Positions 32,967-40,630 of a DNA stretch of 64,000 nucleotides are shown here, piece by piece. Made by a program: the position numbers and the translations under genes. Below the pieces are notes generated by a model. That model saw nothing but the letters and a program-made list of their open reading frames with translations, was not told the origin of the DNA and made no database searches. Every line of letters starts with the position of its first letter. Position 1 is the first letter of the stretch. Location of the stretch: the NCBI RefSeq assembly GCF_042466115.1, contig NZ_JAXHBQ010000001.1, positions 2,356,001 through 2,420,000 of the forward strand, read 5' to 3'. Origin of the DNA: SW4 sp042466115. GTDB lineage: Bacteria; Pseudomonadota; Alphaproteobacteria; Rhodobacterales; Rhodobacteraceae.

Positions 32967-33454
32967 GCCGGAGCTTTGTGCCTTGGCCAAACGCGGTCCT
33001 GCGCACCCCTGCTGCCGAAGTCGACAAGATCACCCATGACATTCGCGCGCTTTGGGACGAGATGGTTGCGGCGATGGACGCCATGCCCGGTGTCGGCTTG
33101 GCGGCCCCGCAACTGGGTGTCGGCCTGCGCCTTGCGGTGGTTGACGCCAGTGACAAGCGTGGACAGGCGATCCGGATGGCCAACCCCAGTGTATTGCACG
33201 CAAGCGTCGAGCTGCGCGAGCATCAGGAAGCCTCGCCCAACTTGCCCGGTGTGGCGGCGGTGCTGCAACGCCCACGCGCTGTAACGGTCCGGTTTCTGAA
33301 TGAAACCGGTGTCTGGGATCGCAAGGATTTTGTTGGCCTCTGGGCGACGAGCGTGCAGCACCAGATCGACCATTTGGACGGCAAGATGTATTTTGACCGT
33401 CTTAGCCGCGTGAAACGCGATATGTTGCTGAAAAAGGCCGCGAAACTGCGCTAG
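32963..33454 (+). CDS. Catalytically defective peptide deformylase paralogue
   Basis: A 163-residue deformylase homologue. Motif 1 (GVGLAAPQ, 43-50) is intact. In motif 2 the alignment EEGCLSIP / QEASPNLP replaces the metal-binding Cys by Ser91, and motif 3 is HQIDH (133-137) with Gln134 in place of the catalytic Glu. It should therefore not deformylate peptides, and metal binding is doubtful. The reading frame is intact and coupled to def and fmt, so it is probably maintained for another role such as ribosome binding or regulation. Automated annotation would call it a deformylase. Confidence 0.85.
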   Translation: MSRSFVPWPNAVLRTPAAEVDKITHDIRALWDEMVAAMDAMPGVGLAAPQLGVGLRLAVVDASDKRGQAIRMANPSVLHASVELREHQEASPNLPGVAAVLQRPRAVTVRFLNETGVWDRKDFVGLWATSVQHQIDHLDGKMYFDRLSRVKRDMLLKKAAKLR

Positions 33455-33465
33455 ACGCAGCGGCA

Positions 33466-33508
33466 GGAGTCTCCGGCGAGAGTTTTTCGGCCAAGATGAA
33501 GGGGAAGC
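33466..33508 (+). repeat. Recurrent leader repeat, copy 3 (upstream of fmt)
   Basis: G-T-C-T-C-C-G-G-C-G-A-G-A-G-T-T-T-T-T-C-G-G-C-C-A-A-G-A-T-G-A-A-G-G-G-G. The last purines act as the fmt ribosome binding site. It matches the copies at 14462-14496 and 29864-29904. Confidence 0.65.
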
Positions 33509-33510
33509 GG

Positions 33511-34410
33511 ATGCGCGTTGTGTTTATGGGAACGCCTGAATTTTCGGTCCCTGTGCTGGACGCGCTTGTGGCTGCAGGGCACGAGATTTGCGCCGTTTAT
33601 TCCCAGCCTCCCCGCCCCGCGGGTCGCGGCAAGAAGGACCGCCCCAGCCCCGTGCAGGCGCGTGCCGAAGACTTGGGCCTGCCTGTGCGCCATCCGGTTT
33701 CGCTGAAAGACGCCGGGGCGCAGGCCGCGTTTTCCGCTTTGGATGCGGATGTGGCGGTTGTCGTGGCCTATGGCCTTATCTTGCCGCAGGTGGTGCTGGA
33801 TGCGCCCGCCCATGGCTGTCTGAACATCCACGCCAGCCTGTTGCCCCGTTGGCGGGGCGCCGCCCCGATCCACCGCGCAATCATGGCGGGGGATATCGAA
33901 ACCGGCGTGTGTATCATGCAGATGGAAGCCGGGCTGGATACGGGTCCGGTGCTGCTGCATGAGGCTGTTGGTATCGGTGCCGAGGAAACGACCGGCGCAT
34001 TGCACGACCGGCTATCGGCCCTTGGCGCGAACCTGATCGTGCGCGCACTGGCACAGATCGACACATTGACCGCGCAACCGCAGCCCGACGTTGGTGTGAC
34101 GTATGCCGCCAAGATCGACAAGGCCGAGGCGCGTGTCGATTGGACCCGTCCCGCAGCCGAGGTTGATCGCCTGATCCGCGGGTTATCCCCCTTTCCCGGT
34201 GCGTGGTGCGACGTGGGTGGCGAGCGTATCAAGTTGCTGGGCAGCCGGATCGCCGATGGGCAAGGTGCGGCTGGGCAGGTTCTGGGCGGCTTCGTGGTGG
34301 CCTGTGGTGCGGGTGCCGTTGAAGTCACCCGTGTCCAGCGCGCTGGCAAGAAGCCGATGAACACAAGCGATGCCTTGCGCGGGTTGGTCTTGCCCGAAAG
34401 GCTGACCTAG
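33511..34410 (+). CDS. fmt: Methionyl-tRNA formyltransferase
   Basis: A 299-residue enzyme that formylates initiator Met-tRNA. Signature parts are 'MRVVFMGTPEFSVPVL' at the N-terminus, 'LNIHASLLPRWRGAAPI' (about 107-123) with the catalytic His, and the C-terminal tRNA-binding domain. I start at ATG 33511 because AAGGGG lies 6 bases upstream and the product then begins directly with the Rossmann strand. An ATG 15 bases earlier lies inside the leader repeat. It forms the deformylation/formylation operon with def. Confidence 0.95.
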   Translation: MRVVFMGTPEFSVPVLDALVAAGHEICAVYSQPPRPAGRGKKDRPSPVQARAEDLGLPVRHPVSLKDAGAQAAFSALDADVAVVVAYGLILPQVVLDAPAHGCLNIHASLLPRWRGAAPIHRAIMAGDIETGVCIMQMEAGLDTGPVLLHEAVGIGAEETTGALHDRLSALGANLIVRALAQIDTLTAQPQPDVGVTYAAKIDKAEARVDWTRPAAEVDRLIRGLSPFPGAWCDVGGERIKLLGSRIADGQGAAGQVLGGFVVACGAGAVEVTRVQRAGKKPMNTSDALRGLVLPERLT

Positions 34411-35030
34411 GCCTTGGGCGGGCGGCTTTTGTAAACCGGCAAGCGCCAGCCAAATGCGATACTGCCAGCCCGCAGAGCCAGCGTCACGGCAGCGCAGGTG
34501 ATCAGCGCAAGGTTAACGCTGTAACCTGCTGCCAGCACCAGGACCGCGCCACCGGCACCGGCAAAGGCGCATGTCACGTAGAGTTCACCCTGTTTCAGGA
34601 CCAGCGGCACCTCGTTGCAGACCACATCGCGCAGCAACCCGCCAAAGCAGCCCGTGGTCACGCCCATGATCAATACAATCGCCCAGGGCTGCCCCATCCC
34701 CAGCGCCACAGCGACCCCTGCAGGCACAGCCACGGCCAGCGCGAAGGCATCAAGCCACAGGATTGTCTGGTAGCGCGATTCCAGCAGGTGCGCGGTAAAG
34801 AACACCAGCACAGCCGCCGCTGATCCGGCTAGAATGAAGGTGGGATTGGCGACCCAGAACACCACATCGCGGTTCAGGATCACATCGCGCAGGGTGCCCC
34901 CGCCCACCGCCGTGAGGCAGGCGACAAAGATGAATCCGACGATATCGAGCTGGGCGCGGCTGGCCACCAGCGCGCCCGTCAGCGCAAAGATGAACACCGA
35001 GGCCGTGTCAAGGAAACCAATCGCGTTCAT
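34407..35030 (-). CDS. Trimeric intracellular cation channel (TRIC/UPF0126) family protein
   Basis: A 207-residue membrane protein with two three-helix repeats, each bearing the family's Gly-rich pattern: 'TAVGGGTLRDV' (about 40-50) and 'TGCFGGLLRDVV' (about 125-136). Bacterial TRIC proteins are monovalent cation channels. Its start overlaps the rnhA stop by 4 bases; its end overlaps fmt tail to tail. Confidence 0.9.
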   Translation of the reverse strand: MNAIGFLDTASVFIFALTGALVASRAQLDIVGFIFVACLTAVGGGTLRDVILNRDVVFWVANPTFILAGSAAAVLVFFTAHLLESRYQTILWLDAFALAVAVPAGVAVALGMGQPWAIVLIMGVTTGCFGGLLRDVVCNEVPLVLKQGELYVTCAFAGAGGAVLVLAAGYSVNLALITCAAVTLALRAGSIAFGWRLPVYKSRPPKA

Positions 35031-35482
35031 GCGGGTTTGAACGGGGCCATACCCGCCCGCGCCAGTTCATCGGCGCGTTCATTTTCGGGGTGGCCCGCGT
35101 GGCCCTTGACCCATTCCCATGTGACGTTGTGGCGCGCTGTTGCGGCGTCCAGCCTGCGCCAGAGATCTTCGTTCTTCACGGGCTTTTTCGCAGCCGTTTT
35201 CCAACCGCGTTTCTTCCAGCCGTGTATCCAGCTGGTGATCCCGTCTTTGACGTAAGAACTGTCTGTGACGATGGTGATTTCGGTGTTGCGCGATAGGGAT
35301 TCCAGCGCCGTGATCGCAGCCAGCAATTCCATCCGGTTGTTGGTCGTATCAGCCGCACCCCCCGACAAGGCGCGTTCCTTGACCACCGCATCGCCTTCGC
35401 GTGCGATCAGCAGGGCACCCCAACCGCCGGGGCCGGGATTGCCGCTACAGGCACCGTCTGTGTAGGCATAAAGATCAGGCAT
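35027..35482 (-). CDS. rnhA: Ribonuclease HI
   Basis: A 151-residue RNase HI that degrades RNA in RNA-DNA hybrids. The catalytic DEDD set is visible: D in 'AYTDGACSGNPGPGG' (about 9), E in 'NNRMELLA' (about 52), D in 'VTDSSYV' (about 74) and D in 'NERADELA' (about 138). It overlaps both neighbours slightly and belongs to the minus-strand group ispH - DUF3429 - methyltransferase - rnhA - TRIC. Confidence 0.96.
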   Translation of the reverse strand: MPDLYAYTDGACSGNPGPGGWGALLIAREGDAVVKERALSGGAADTTNNRMELLAAITALESLSRNTEITIVTDSSYVKDGITSWIHGWKKRGWKTAAKKPVKNEDLWRRLDAATARHNVTWEWVKGHAGHPENERADELARAGMAPFKPA

Positions 35483-36071
35483 TTTTGCGGGCTCTCATGG
35501 CGACGTAAGCGTCATCTGTGCCTGCACATCCCACTTCGCGACCTTCGTCAATGGCCAGCACCGCAAAGCCACCGGTTTCGAGCATGTTTCGCAACTGCAG
35601 CGGCGTCACATAGCTATACATCCGGTCAATAGCGTCCCGTGCTTCGCCCTCGCCAGTCTTCATGGCGATGTGGAATATGCCGCCTGTCCGCAAAGCGCAC
35701 GCAACCGCGTCGATATGGCGGGGGAGATCAGCAATAGGCGCGTGGAGCAGTGAAAAGTTTGCCCAAACCCCGTCATAAGCGGCCACCGCGTCCAGCTCAT
35801 CGAACGTCATCAGGCGCGCACCGATGTCGTGGCTTTCATTGGCCAGCGCCACCATCCCTTGCGAAGCGTCGACCGGATCGGGCCGAAACCCTGCATCGCG
35901 CATATGAACGGACGCGCGCGCCGGTCCGCAGCCTAGGTCAAGCACCTGTGCATTTGCGGGCAGCAGCGCCATGAAGGATTTCAGCAAGGCGCCAGGCGTC
36001 CCGGTTTTCGTCAGGTTGGCGTAGCGTTCGGCTGCACTGTCGTAGAACGCGATAGTCTTGGCGTCTGGCAT
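35475..36071 (-). CDS. Class I SAM-dependent methyltransferase
   Basis: A 198-residue Rossmann-fold methyltransferase with motif I 'VLDLGCGPARAS' (about 43-54), post-I 'DPVDASQGM' and motif II 'FSLLHAP'. The substrate is unknown. I place the start at ATG 36071, which overlaps the DUF3429 stop (ATGA); the frame extends 23 codons upstream within that gene but those residues do not fit the fold. Confidence 0.85.
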   Translation of the reverse strand: MPDAKTIAFYDSAAERYANLTKTGTPGALLKSFMALLPANAQVLDLGCGPARASVHMRDAGFRPDPVDASQGMVALANESHDIGARLMTFDELDAVAAYDGVWANFSLLHAPIADLPRHIDAVACALRTGGIFHIAMKTGEGEARDAIDRMYSYVTPLQLRNMLETGGFAVLAIDEGREVGCAGTDDAYVAMRARKNA

Positions 36072-36535
36072 CAGAAAATCACCGTCAACAAACAGGCCGC
36101 GACGATCACCGTCAGTAACACCCGCAGGTGCATCCACCATGGCGGTGCCAGTTCAAAGCGCCAGAAATGCCAGTCAAGCAACAACAGCCCGATAAAGCCG
36201 ATCAACAGGTTTGACGCCATGCTGACTGGCCCACCACCCACCATGAGAAACGCCCATAGCGCCGGGATCACGGACAAAACATAGCCCGACGATTGCATCG
36301 CGCCTGTCGCCCGTGTTGCGAACCCCCAAAGCACACCGGACATGAAAGCCAGGATGATCGTGCCATAACGGATCATCATCACCCGCCCGTCAGTGGGCAC
36401 GATCGGGCTGTAACCACCAGCATTCGGTTCGCCCATATCGGCGCTCAGCCAGCCAAGGGTGATTGCGGCCCCAAAGAGGAACGGCAACAGGCCCAGCAGA
36501 CCAAGGATCAGCGCGGAACGGGGGATTGCCCTCAT
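36071..36535 (-). CDS. DUF3429 domain-containing membrane protein
   Basis: A 154-residue protein with four or five hydrophobic helices (about 7-30, 57-75, 82-104, 105-122, 134-153). 'YGTIILAFMSGVLWGF' is typical of DUF3429. The function is unknown. It is coupled to ispH upstream (4-base overlap) and the methyltransferase downstream. Confidence 0.85.
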   Translation of the reverse strand: MRAIPRSALILGLLGLLPFLFGAAITLGWLSADMGEPNAGGYSPIVPTDGRVMMIRYGTIILAFMSGVLWGFATRATGAMQSSGYVLSVIPALWAFLMVGGGPVSMASNLLIGFIGLLLLDWHFWRFELAPPWWMHLRVLLTVIVAACLLTVIF

Positions 36536-37482
36536 GCCGGTTCCCGCAACACGCGTGGGACCTTGAATTCGACGTTTTCCTTGGCGGTTTCGACCATTTC
36601 GACAGTCACATCATAACGGTCGCGAAAGGCGTCGATCACCTCGTTGATCAGCACTTCGGGGGCGCTGGCCCCTGCGGTGATACCGATGGACGCGATCCCG
36701 TCCAGCGCGCGCCAGTCAATGTTGGCGGCGCGCATGACCAGTTGCGAATAGGTGCAACCGGCCTTGCGTCCGACCTCGACCAGACGTTGCGAATTGGATG
36801 AATTGGGTGCGCCGACAACCAGCATCGCATCGCATTTCGGGGCCATCGCCTTGACGGCCTCTTGGCGGTTTGTGGTGGCGTAGCAGATGTCTTCCTTGTG
36901 CGGGCCGATGATGGCAGGAAAGCGCGCATAGAGGGCCGCGACGATCTCCGCCGTGTCGTCCATCGACAAGGTCGTTTGCGTCACAAAAGCAAGGCGTTCT
37001 GCGTCATGCACATCGACGGTCGTCACATCATCCAGGGTTTCGACCAGCACGACCTGACCGGCTGGCAACTGCCCCATCGTGCCAACGGTTTCTGGGTGGC
37101 CCGCATGGCCGATCATGATGATTTGCAGGCCGTTTTCGTTATGCCGCTCGGCCTCGATATGCACCTTGGAAACCAGCGGACAGGTCGCATCCACAAAGAC
37201 CATTTCGCGCCGCGCGGCCTCGGCCGGGACAGCCTTGGGGACACCGTGTGCGGAAAAGATGACGGGGCGGTCATCGGGGCATTCGTCCAGTTCCTCGACA
37301 AACACCGCGCCCTTGGCGCGCAGATCATCGACCACATACTTGTTGTGCACGATTTCATGGCGCACAAAGACGGGCGCGCCCCATTTTTCCAACGCCATTT
37401 CAACGATCTTGATGGCGCGGTCCACGCCTGCGCAAAACCCGCGCGGCGCGGCCAGATAGAGGGTGAGGGGTGCTTTGGTCAT
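36532..37482 (-). CDS. ispH: 4-Hydroxy-3-methylbut-2-enyl diphosphate reductase IspH
   Basis: A 316-residue [4Fe-4S] enzyme, the last step of the MEP isoprenoid pathway. The three cluster cysteines are in 'APRGFCAGVDRA' (about 14), 'DATCPLVSKVH' (about 98) and 'EDICYATTNRQ' (about 199); the substrate-binding 'HGVPKAVPAEA' and 'GAPNSSNSQRL' are present. I start at ATG 37482, since the 42 upstream codons do not resemble IspH. It heads a minus-strand operon and is divergent from a methyltransferase gene. Confidence 0.95.
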   Translation of the reverse strand: MTKAPLTLYLAAPRGFCAGVDRAIKIVEMALEKWGAPVFVRHEIVHNKYVVDDLRAKGAVFVEELDECPDDRPVIFSAHGVPKAVPAEAARREMVFVDATCPLVSKVHIEAERHNENGLQIIMIGHAGHPETVGTMGQLPAGQVVLVETLDDVTTVDVHDAERLAFVTQTTLSMDDTAEIVAALYARFPAIIGPHKEDICYATTNRQEAVKAMAPKCDAMLVVGAPNSSNSQRLVEVGRKAGCTYSQLVMRAANIDWRALDGIASIGITAGASAPEVLINEVIDAFRDRYDVTVEMVETAKENVEFKVPRVLREPA

Positions 37483-37576
37483 GCCGCATAGGTAGAACGC
37501 CTGCGCCCTGTCGTCCAGTGGCTGGGAAACAAGGTGACGGGCTGCGGCGATACGCCTATTTTGGTGCAAAACGGGG

Positions 37577-38317
37577 ATGCAGATGACAGACGATGGCCAT
37601 TTCAACACGGAAATCGCGGCGCATTATGACGATGATCCTGCCAGCAATGATCCGGCGTTGATTGCAGCAACGGTTGATGTCCTCAAGGGGTTTGCCGCGT
37701 CAGGTCCGGCGCTGGAGTTCGCGAGTGGCACAGGGCGCATTGCGCTGCCCTTGGCGGCGGCAGGTGTGCCTGTGACGGGTATCGAAATGTCGCGCGCGAT
37801 GGTCGATCAGATGCGTGCCAAGCCGCGCGGTGAAAACATTCCAGTGACGATTGGCGACATGACGACGGCGCAGGTTGACGGCACGTTCCAGCTGGTTTTC
37901 CTGATCTACAATACGATCAACAACCTGACGACCCAGGATGCGCAGGTCGCCTGTTTCGCCAATGCCGCCGCGCATTTGAAACCGGGCGGCGCGTTTGTGG
38001 TTGAGGTTGGCGTGCCGCAACTGCAGCGCCTTCCGCTGGGCGAGCGTTTCGTGCCGTTTGATGTGTCTGACACCCATTGGGGTGTCGATGAATATGATGT
38101 GGTTACGCAAGAGTTCAGCTCGCATCACATGAACATCAGGGATGGCGTTGCACAATTGCACTCGGTGCCGTTCCGTTATGTCTGGCCGTCCGAACTGGAT
38201 CTCATGGCGCGGATGGCAGGGCTGCGCCTGTCGCAGCGCTGGGCCGATTGGACCCGCGCACCCTTTACGGAACTGTCGCGAAGCCATGTGTCGGTCTGGG
38301 TCAAGGACGGCCCTTGA
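37577..38317 (+). CDS. Class I SAM-dependent methyltransferase
   Basis: A 246-residue methyltransferase with motif I 'ALEFASGTGRIALPLA' (about 45-60), where the usual E/D-x-G-x-G is F-A-S-G-T-G, post-I 'VTGIEMSRAM' and 'LIYNTINNLTTQ' as motif II. The C-terminal half is a beta-rich cap. Relatives act on small molecules; the substrate is unknown. It begins with M-Q-M; either Met could be the start. Confidence 0.85.
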   Translation: MQMTDDGHFNTEIAAHYDDDPASNDPALIAATVDVLKGFAASGPALEFASGTGRIALPLAAAGVPVTGIEMSRAMVDQMRAKPRGENIPVTIGDMTTAQVDGTFQLVFLIYNTINNLTTQDAQVACFANAAAHLKPGGAFVVEVGVPQLQRLPLGERFVPFDVSDTHWGVDEYDVVTQEFSSHHMNIRDGVAQLHSVPFRYVWPSELDLMARMAGLRLSQRWADWTRAPFTELSRSHVSVWVKDGP

Positions 38318-38390
38318 AATCACGAAGTGGTGACTTGCCTTCCAGCGGGTGGAGGGCGCTAGGACCACTGAAACTGATCAAGGATGGACG

Positions 38391-38849
38391 ATGAAAAAGA
38401 CATTAATGGCGGGCCTGGTTGCCGTTGCAATCGCGCTGGGCGCTTTCGTGGTCGCAGGGCAGGGTGACGCCCAATCGACGGGTATGTTCCCCTATGATGA
38501 TGCAGCCGCCGTTGCGCGCGGAGCAGAGATTTATGTTGCTAATTGTGCGTCATGCCACGGGGCGGATCGCAAGGGTCAGGCGCAATGGCGCACCGCCCGC
38601 ACACCCGAAGGGCGCGCGCTGGCCCCGCCCCATGACGAAACCGGCCACACATGGCACCACCCGGACGCGCAGTTGTTCGCGATCACCAAGATGGGCACGG
38701 CTGCCGTGGTCGGCAATGGCTATGAAAGTGACATGATCGGGTTTGGCGACGTGCTGACGGATCAGGAAATCCGCGAGGTGCTGGGCTATATCAAAAGCAC
38801 ATGGCCCGCTGATGTCATCGCCCAGCACAACATGATCAACGCCCAATAG
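38391..38849 (+). CDS. Class I c-type cytochrome, periplasmic
   Basis: A 152-residue single-heme protein. Residues 1-23 or so are a signal peptide or membrane anchor; C-A-S-C-H (about 55-59) binds heme; 'SDMIGFGDVLTDQE' provides the likely axial Met. The domain ends with the usual 'VLGYIKSTWP' helix. It carries electrons in the periplasm; its partner is not evident from neighbours. Its own terminator follows at 38858-38886. Confidence 0.9.
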   Translation: MKKTLMAGLVAVAIALGAFVVAGQGDAQSTGMFPYDDAAAVARGAEIYVANCASCHGADRKGQAQWRTARTPEGRALAPPHDETGHTWHHPDAQLFAITKMGTAAVVGNGYESDMIGFGDVLTDQEIREVLGYIKSTWPADVIAQHNMINAQ

Positions 38850-38857
38850 CACCAAAG

Positions 38858-38886
38858 CAAAGCCCCGCGCGATTGGCGGGGCTTTG
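38858..38886 (+). terminator. Rho-independent terminator after the cytochrome c gene
   Basis: CAAAGCCCCGC (38858-38868) and GCGGGGCTTTG (38876-38886) form an 11-bp stem with a 7-base loop, then TTCGTTC. The A-rich 5' arm suggests it also ends the convergent NYN-domain transcript. Confidence 0.8.
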
Positions 38887-38891
38887 TTCGT

Positions 38892-39468
38892 TCAATCGTC
38901 TTGCGACACCAGTTCGCTGGCATCGTCGGGGCGTGGTTCGCGCGGCGGGCGCCCGACCACATCGCGCAATTCGTCCAGTTCGATAAAGTTGTCGCACTGG
39001 CGGCGCAGTTCATCGGCGATCATCGGTGGCTGGCTGCGGATCGTAGAGACGACAGATACGCGCACGCCCTTGCGCTGCAGGGCTTCGACCAGCGGGCGGA
39101 AATCACCGTCACCGGAAAAGATCACGATGTGATCCACATGCGGTGCAAGCTCCATCGCATCCACGGCCAGTTCAATGTCCATATTGCCTTTGACCTTACG
39201 GCGGCCCATGGAATTCTGTGTATTCCTTGGCCGGTTTGGTCACCATCGTAAAGCCGTTGTAATGCAGCCAGTCGACAAGGGGTCGGATCGGCGAATACTC
39301 ATCGTTCTCAAGCAGGGCGGTATAATAAAACGCGCGCAGCATCTTGCCGCGGCGCATGAATTCGGCCCGCAGAAGTTTGTAGTCGATGTCAAAGCCCAGA
39401 GATTTGCTGGCGGCATAAAGATTTGACCCGTCAATGAAGAGCGCCAGTCGCTCGTCACGGTAGAACAT
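38892..39468 (-). pseudogene. NYN (PIN-like) domain protein of the LabA/DUF88 family, frameshifted
   Basis: Two overlapping frames together give a full NYN protein. The first (from ATG 39468, AAAGGAA 6-7 bases upstream) has 'LALFIDGSNLYAA', 'GKMLRAFYYTALL' and ends abnormally after 'KEYT'. The second continues with 'MGRRKVKGNMDIELAVDAM' and 'FSGDGDFRPLVEAL' (catalytic Asp motif). Removing one base from G-A-A-T-T-C around 39207-39212 restores '...KEYTDSMGRRKV...'. NYN proteins are putative RNases. Either the gene is broken, or the extra base is a sequencing or assembly error. No slippery homopolymer is present. Confidence 0.85.
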
Positions 39469-39567
39469 GAAATTTCCTTTCAAATAATGCTTGGCCTGCG
39501 CTTGTGAGTGAGTGGTGTGAGTGGTCTAAAACAGGTCAAGCGTCGATTAATGTAAGGGAATTGTGAC

Positions 39568-40146
39568 ATGCTGCAACCCCATGAGCGAGACACCGCCTTG
39601 ATTGCCCTTGGGGCAAATCTGGCGCGTGCGGATGAAGCGCTGCAAACCACAATCCTTGATAGTATGAATGACATTGCAAAGGCGCTGGGGCCGATCACGG
39701 GGAAAAGTCGGCTGTTTCGCACCCCCAGTTTCCCGTCCGGCGCAGGACCAGACTACGTGAATGCGGCAGTTGTTGTGCAGACGTCCCTGCAACCCGCTGA
39801 AATCCTGCACGAATTACATCGGGTTGAACGCAAGTTCGGCCGCGAACGCCAACAACGCTGGGGCAGTCGCACCCTTGATCTGGACCTGATCGCAGTCAGT
39901 GACGTCGTGTCACCAAATGCGCAAACGCAGACAGCATGGCGCAATCTGGACGCAGCAGCGCAATCCCGCACCGCGCCGGATCAACTGATTCTTCCCCATC
40001 CGCGCCTTCAGGACCGCGCCTTTGTTTTGGTTCCACTGGCCGATATTGCCCCTGATTGGGTGCATCCGTTGTTGGGTTTAAGCGTCACGGAAATGCTGAC
40101 AAAACTCCCAGCAAAAGACGTTGCGCAAGTGGTCGCGCTGGCGTGA
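39568..40146 (+). CDS. folK: 2-Amino-4-hydroxy-6-hydroxymethyldihydropteridine diphosphokinase
   Basis: A 192-residue HPPK of folate synthesis. It has 'ALIALGANL' (about 9-17), 'SRLFRTPSFP' (about 46) and the signature 'RWGSRTLDLDLI' (about 98-109) with the metal-binding Asp pair. An unusual insert of about 20 residues ('SPNAQTQTAWRNLDAAAQSR') precedes 'LILPHPRLQDRAFVLVPL'. It is the pyrophosphoryl-transfer step from ATP. Downstream is a good promoter for rpoZ. Confidence 0.92.
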   Translation: MLQPHERDTALIALGANLARADEALQTTILDSMNDIAKALGPITGKSRLFRTPSFPSGAGPDYVNAAVVVQTSLQPAEILHELHRVERKFGRERQQRWGSRTLDLDLIAVSDVVSPNAQTQTAWRNLDAAAQSRTAPDQLILPHPRLQDRAFVLVPLADIAPDWVHPLLGLSVTEMLTKLPAKDVAQVVALA

Positions 40147-40167
40147 CAATATGGGCGGGGATTGCGC

Positions 40168-40196
40168 TTGTCATTCATTGCCCTAGCCCTTAGATA
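40168..40196 (+). promoter_or_regulatory. Candidate sigma-70 promoter for rpoZ
   Basis: TTGTCA (40168-40173) and TAGATA (40191-40196) are separated by exactly 17 bases and lie 41 bases before the rpoZ ATG, in the folK-rpoZ gap. Confidence 0.5.
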
Positions 40197-40236
40197 GAGC
40201 GCTTGCAGACCGCCCCTGACTGACTGGAGAGCCCCG

Positions 40237-40599
40237 ATGGCCCGCGTTACCGTAGAAGATTGCGTCGACAAAGTTCCCAACCGCTTTGAGTTGGTGATGC
40301 TTGCCGCGCACCGTGCCCGTGAAATTTCCGCCGGTGGCGCGCTGACAGTGCCCCGCGACAACGACAAGAACCCCGTCGTTTCCCTGCGTGAAATTGCCGA
40401 AGAAACCCAGCAAGCCGAAGACCTGCGCGAGCGCATGATCGAGGCCAACCAGACCCAGATCGAGGTTGATATGCCCGAAGAAGACGCAATGGCGTTGCTG
40501 ATGGGTGCTGGCGGTGGTGAGGCAGACAAGCCCGCTGACGACGACATGTCAGAAGAAAAATTGCTGCGCGCCCTGATGGAAGCGCAGGAGCCCAAGTAA
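40237..40599 (+). CDS. rpoZ: RNA polymerase omega subunit
   Basis: A 120-residue omega subunit. 'MARVTVEDCVDKVPNRFELVM' and 'AAHRAREIS' are the conserved N-terminal core; 'NPVVSLREIAEE' follows. The acidic C-terminal tail is longer than in E. coli, as usual for alphaproteobacteria. It helps assemble RNA polymerase and forms part of a ppGpp binding site; the next gene makes ppGpp, the classical rpoZ-spoT order. GGAG lies ahead of the ATG. Confidence 0.95.
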   Translation: MARVTVEDCVDKVPNRFELVMLAAHRAREISAGGALTVPRDNDKNPVVSLREIAEETQQAEDLRERMIEANQTQIEVDMPEEDAMALLMGAGGGEADKPADDDMSEEKLLRALMEAQEPK

Positions 40600-40630
40600 G
40601 GGCCACACCCCAAACCAGGCGCGGACCGGT

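Noticed and set aside
39568..40146. folK judged possibly chimeric because of the insert before the C-terminal motif
   Set aside because: All HPPK motifs are in order and in frame; the insert is an ordinary length variation of a loop.
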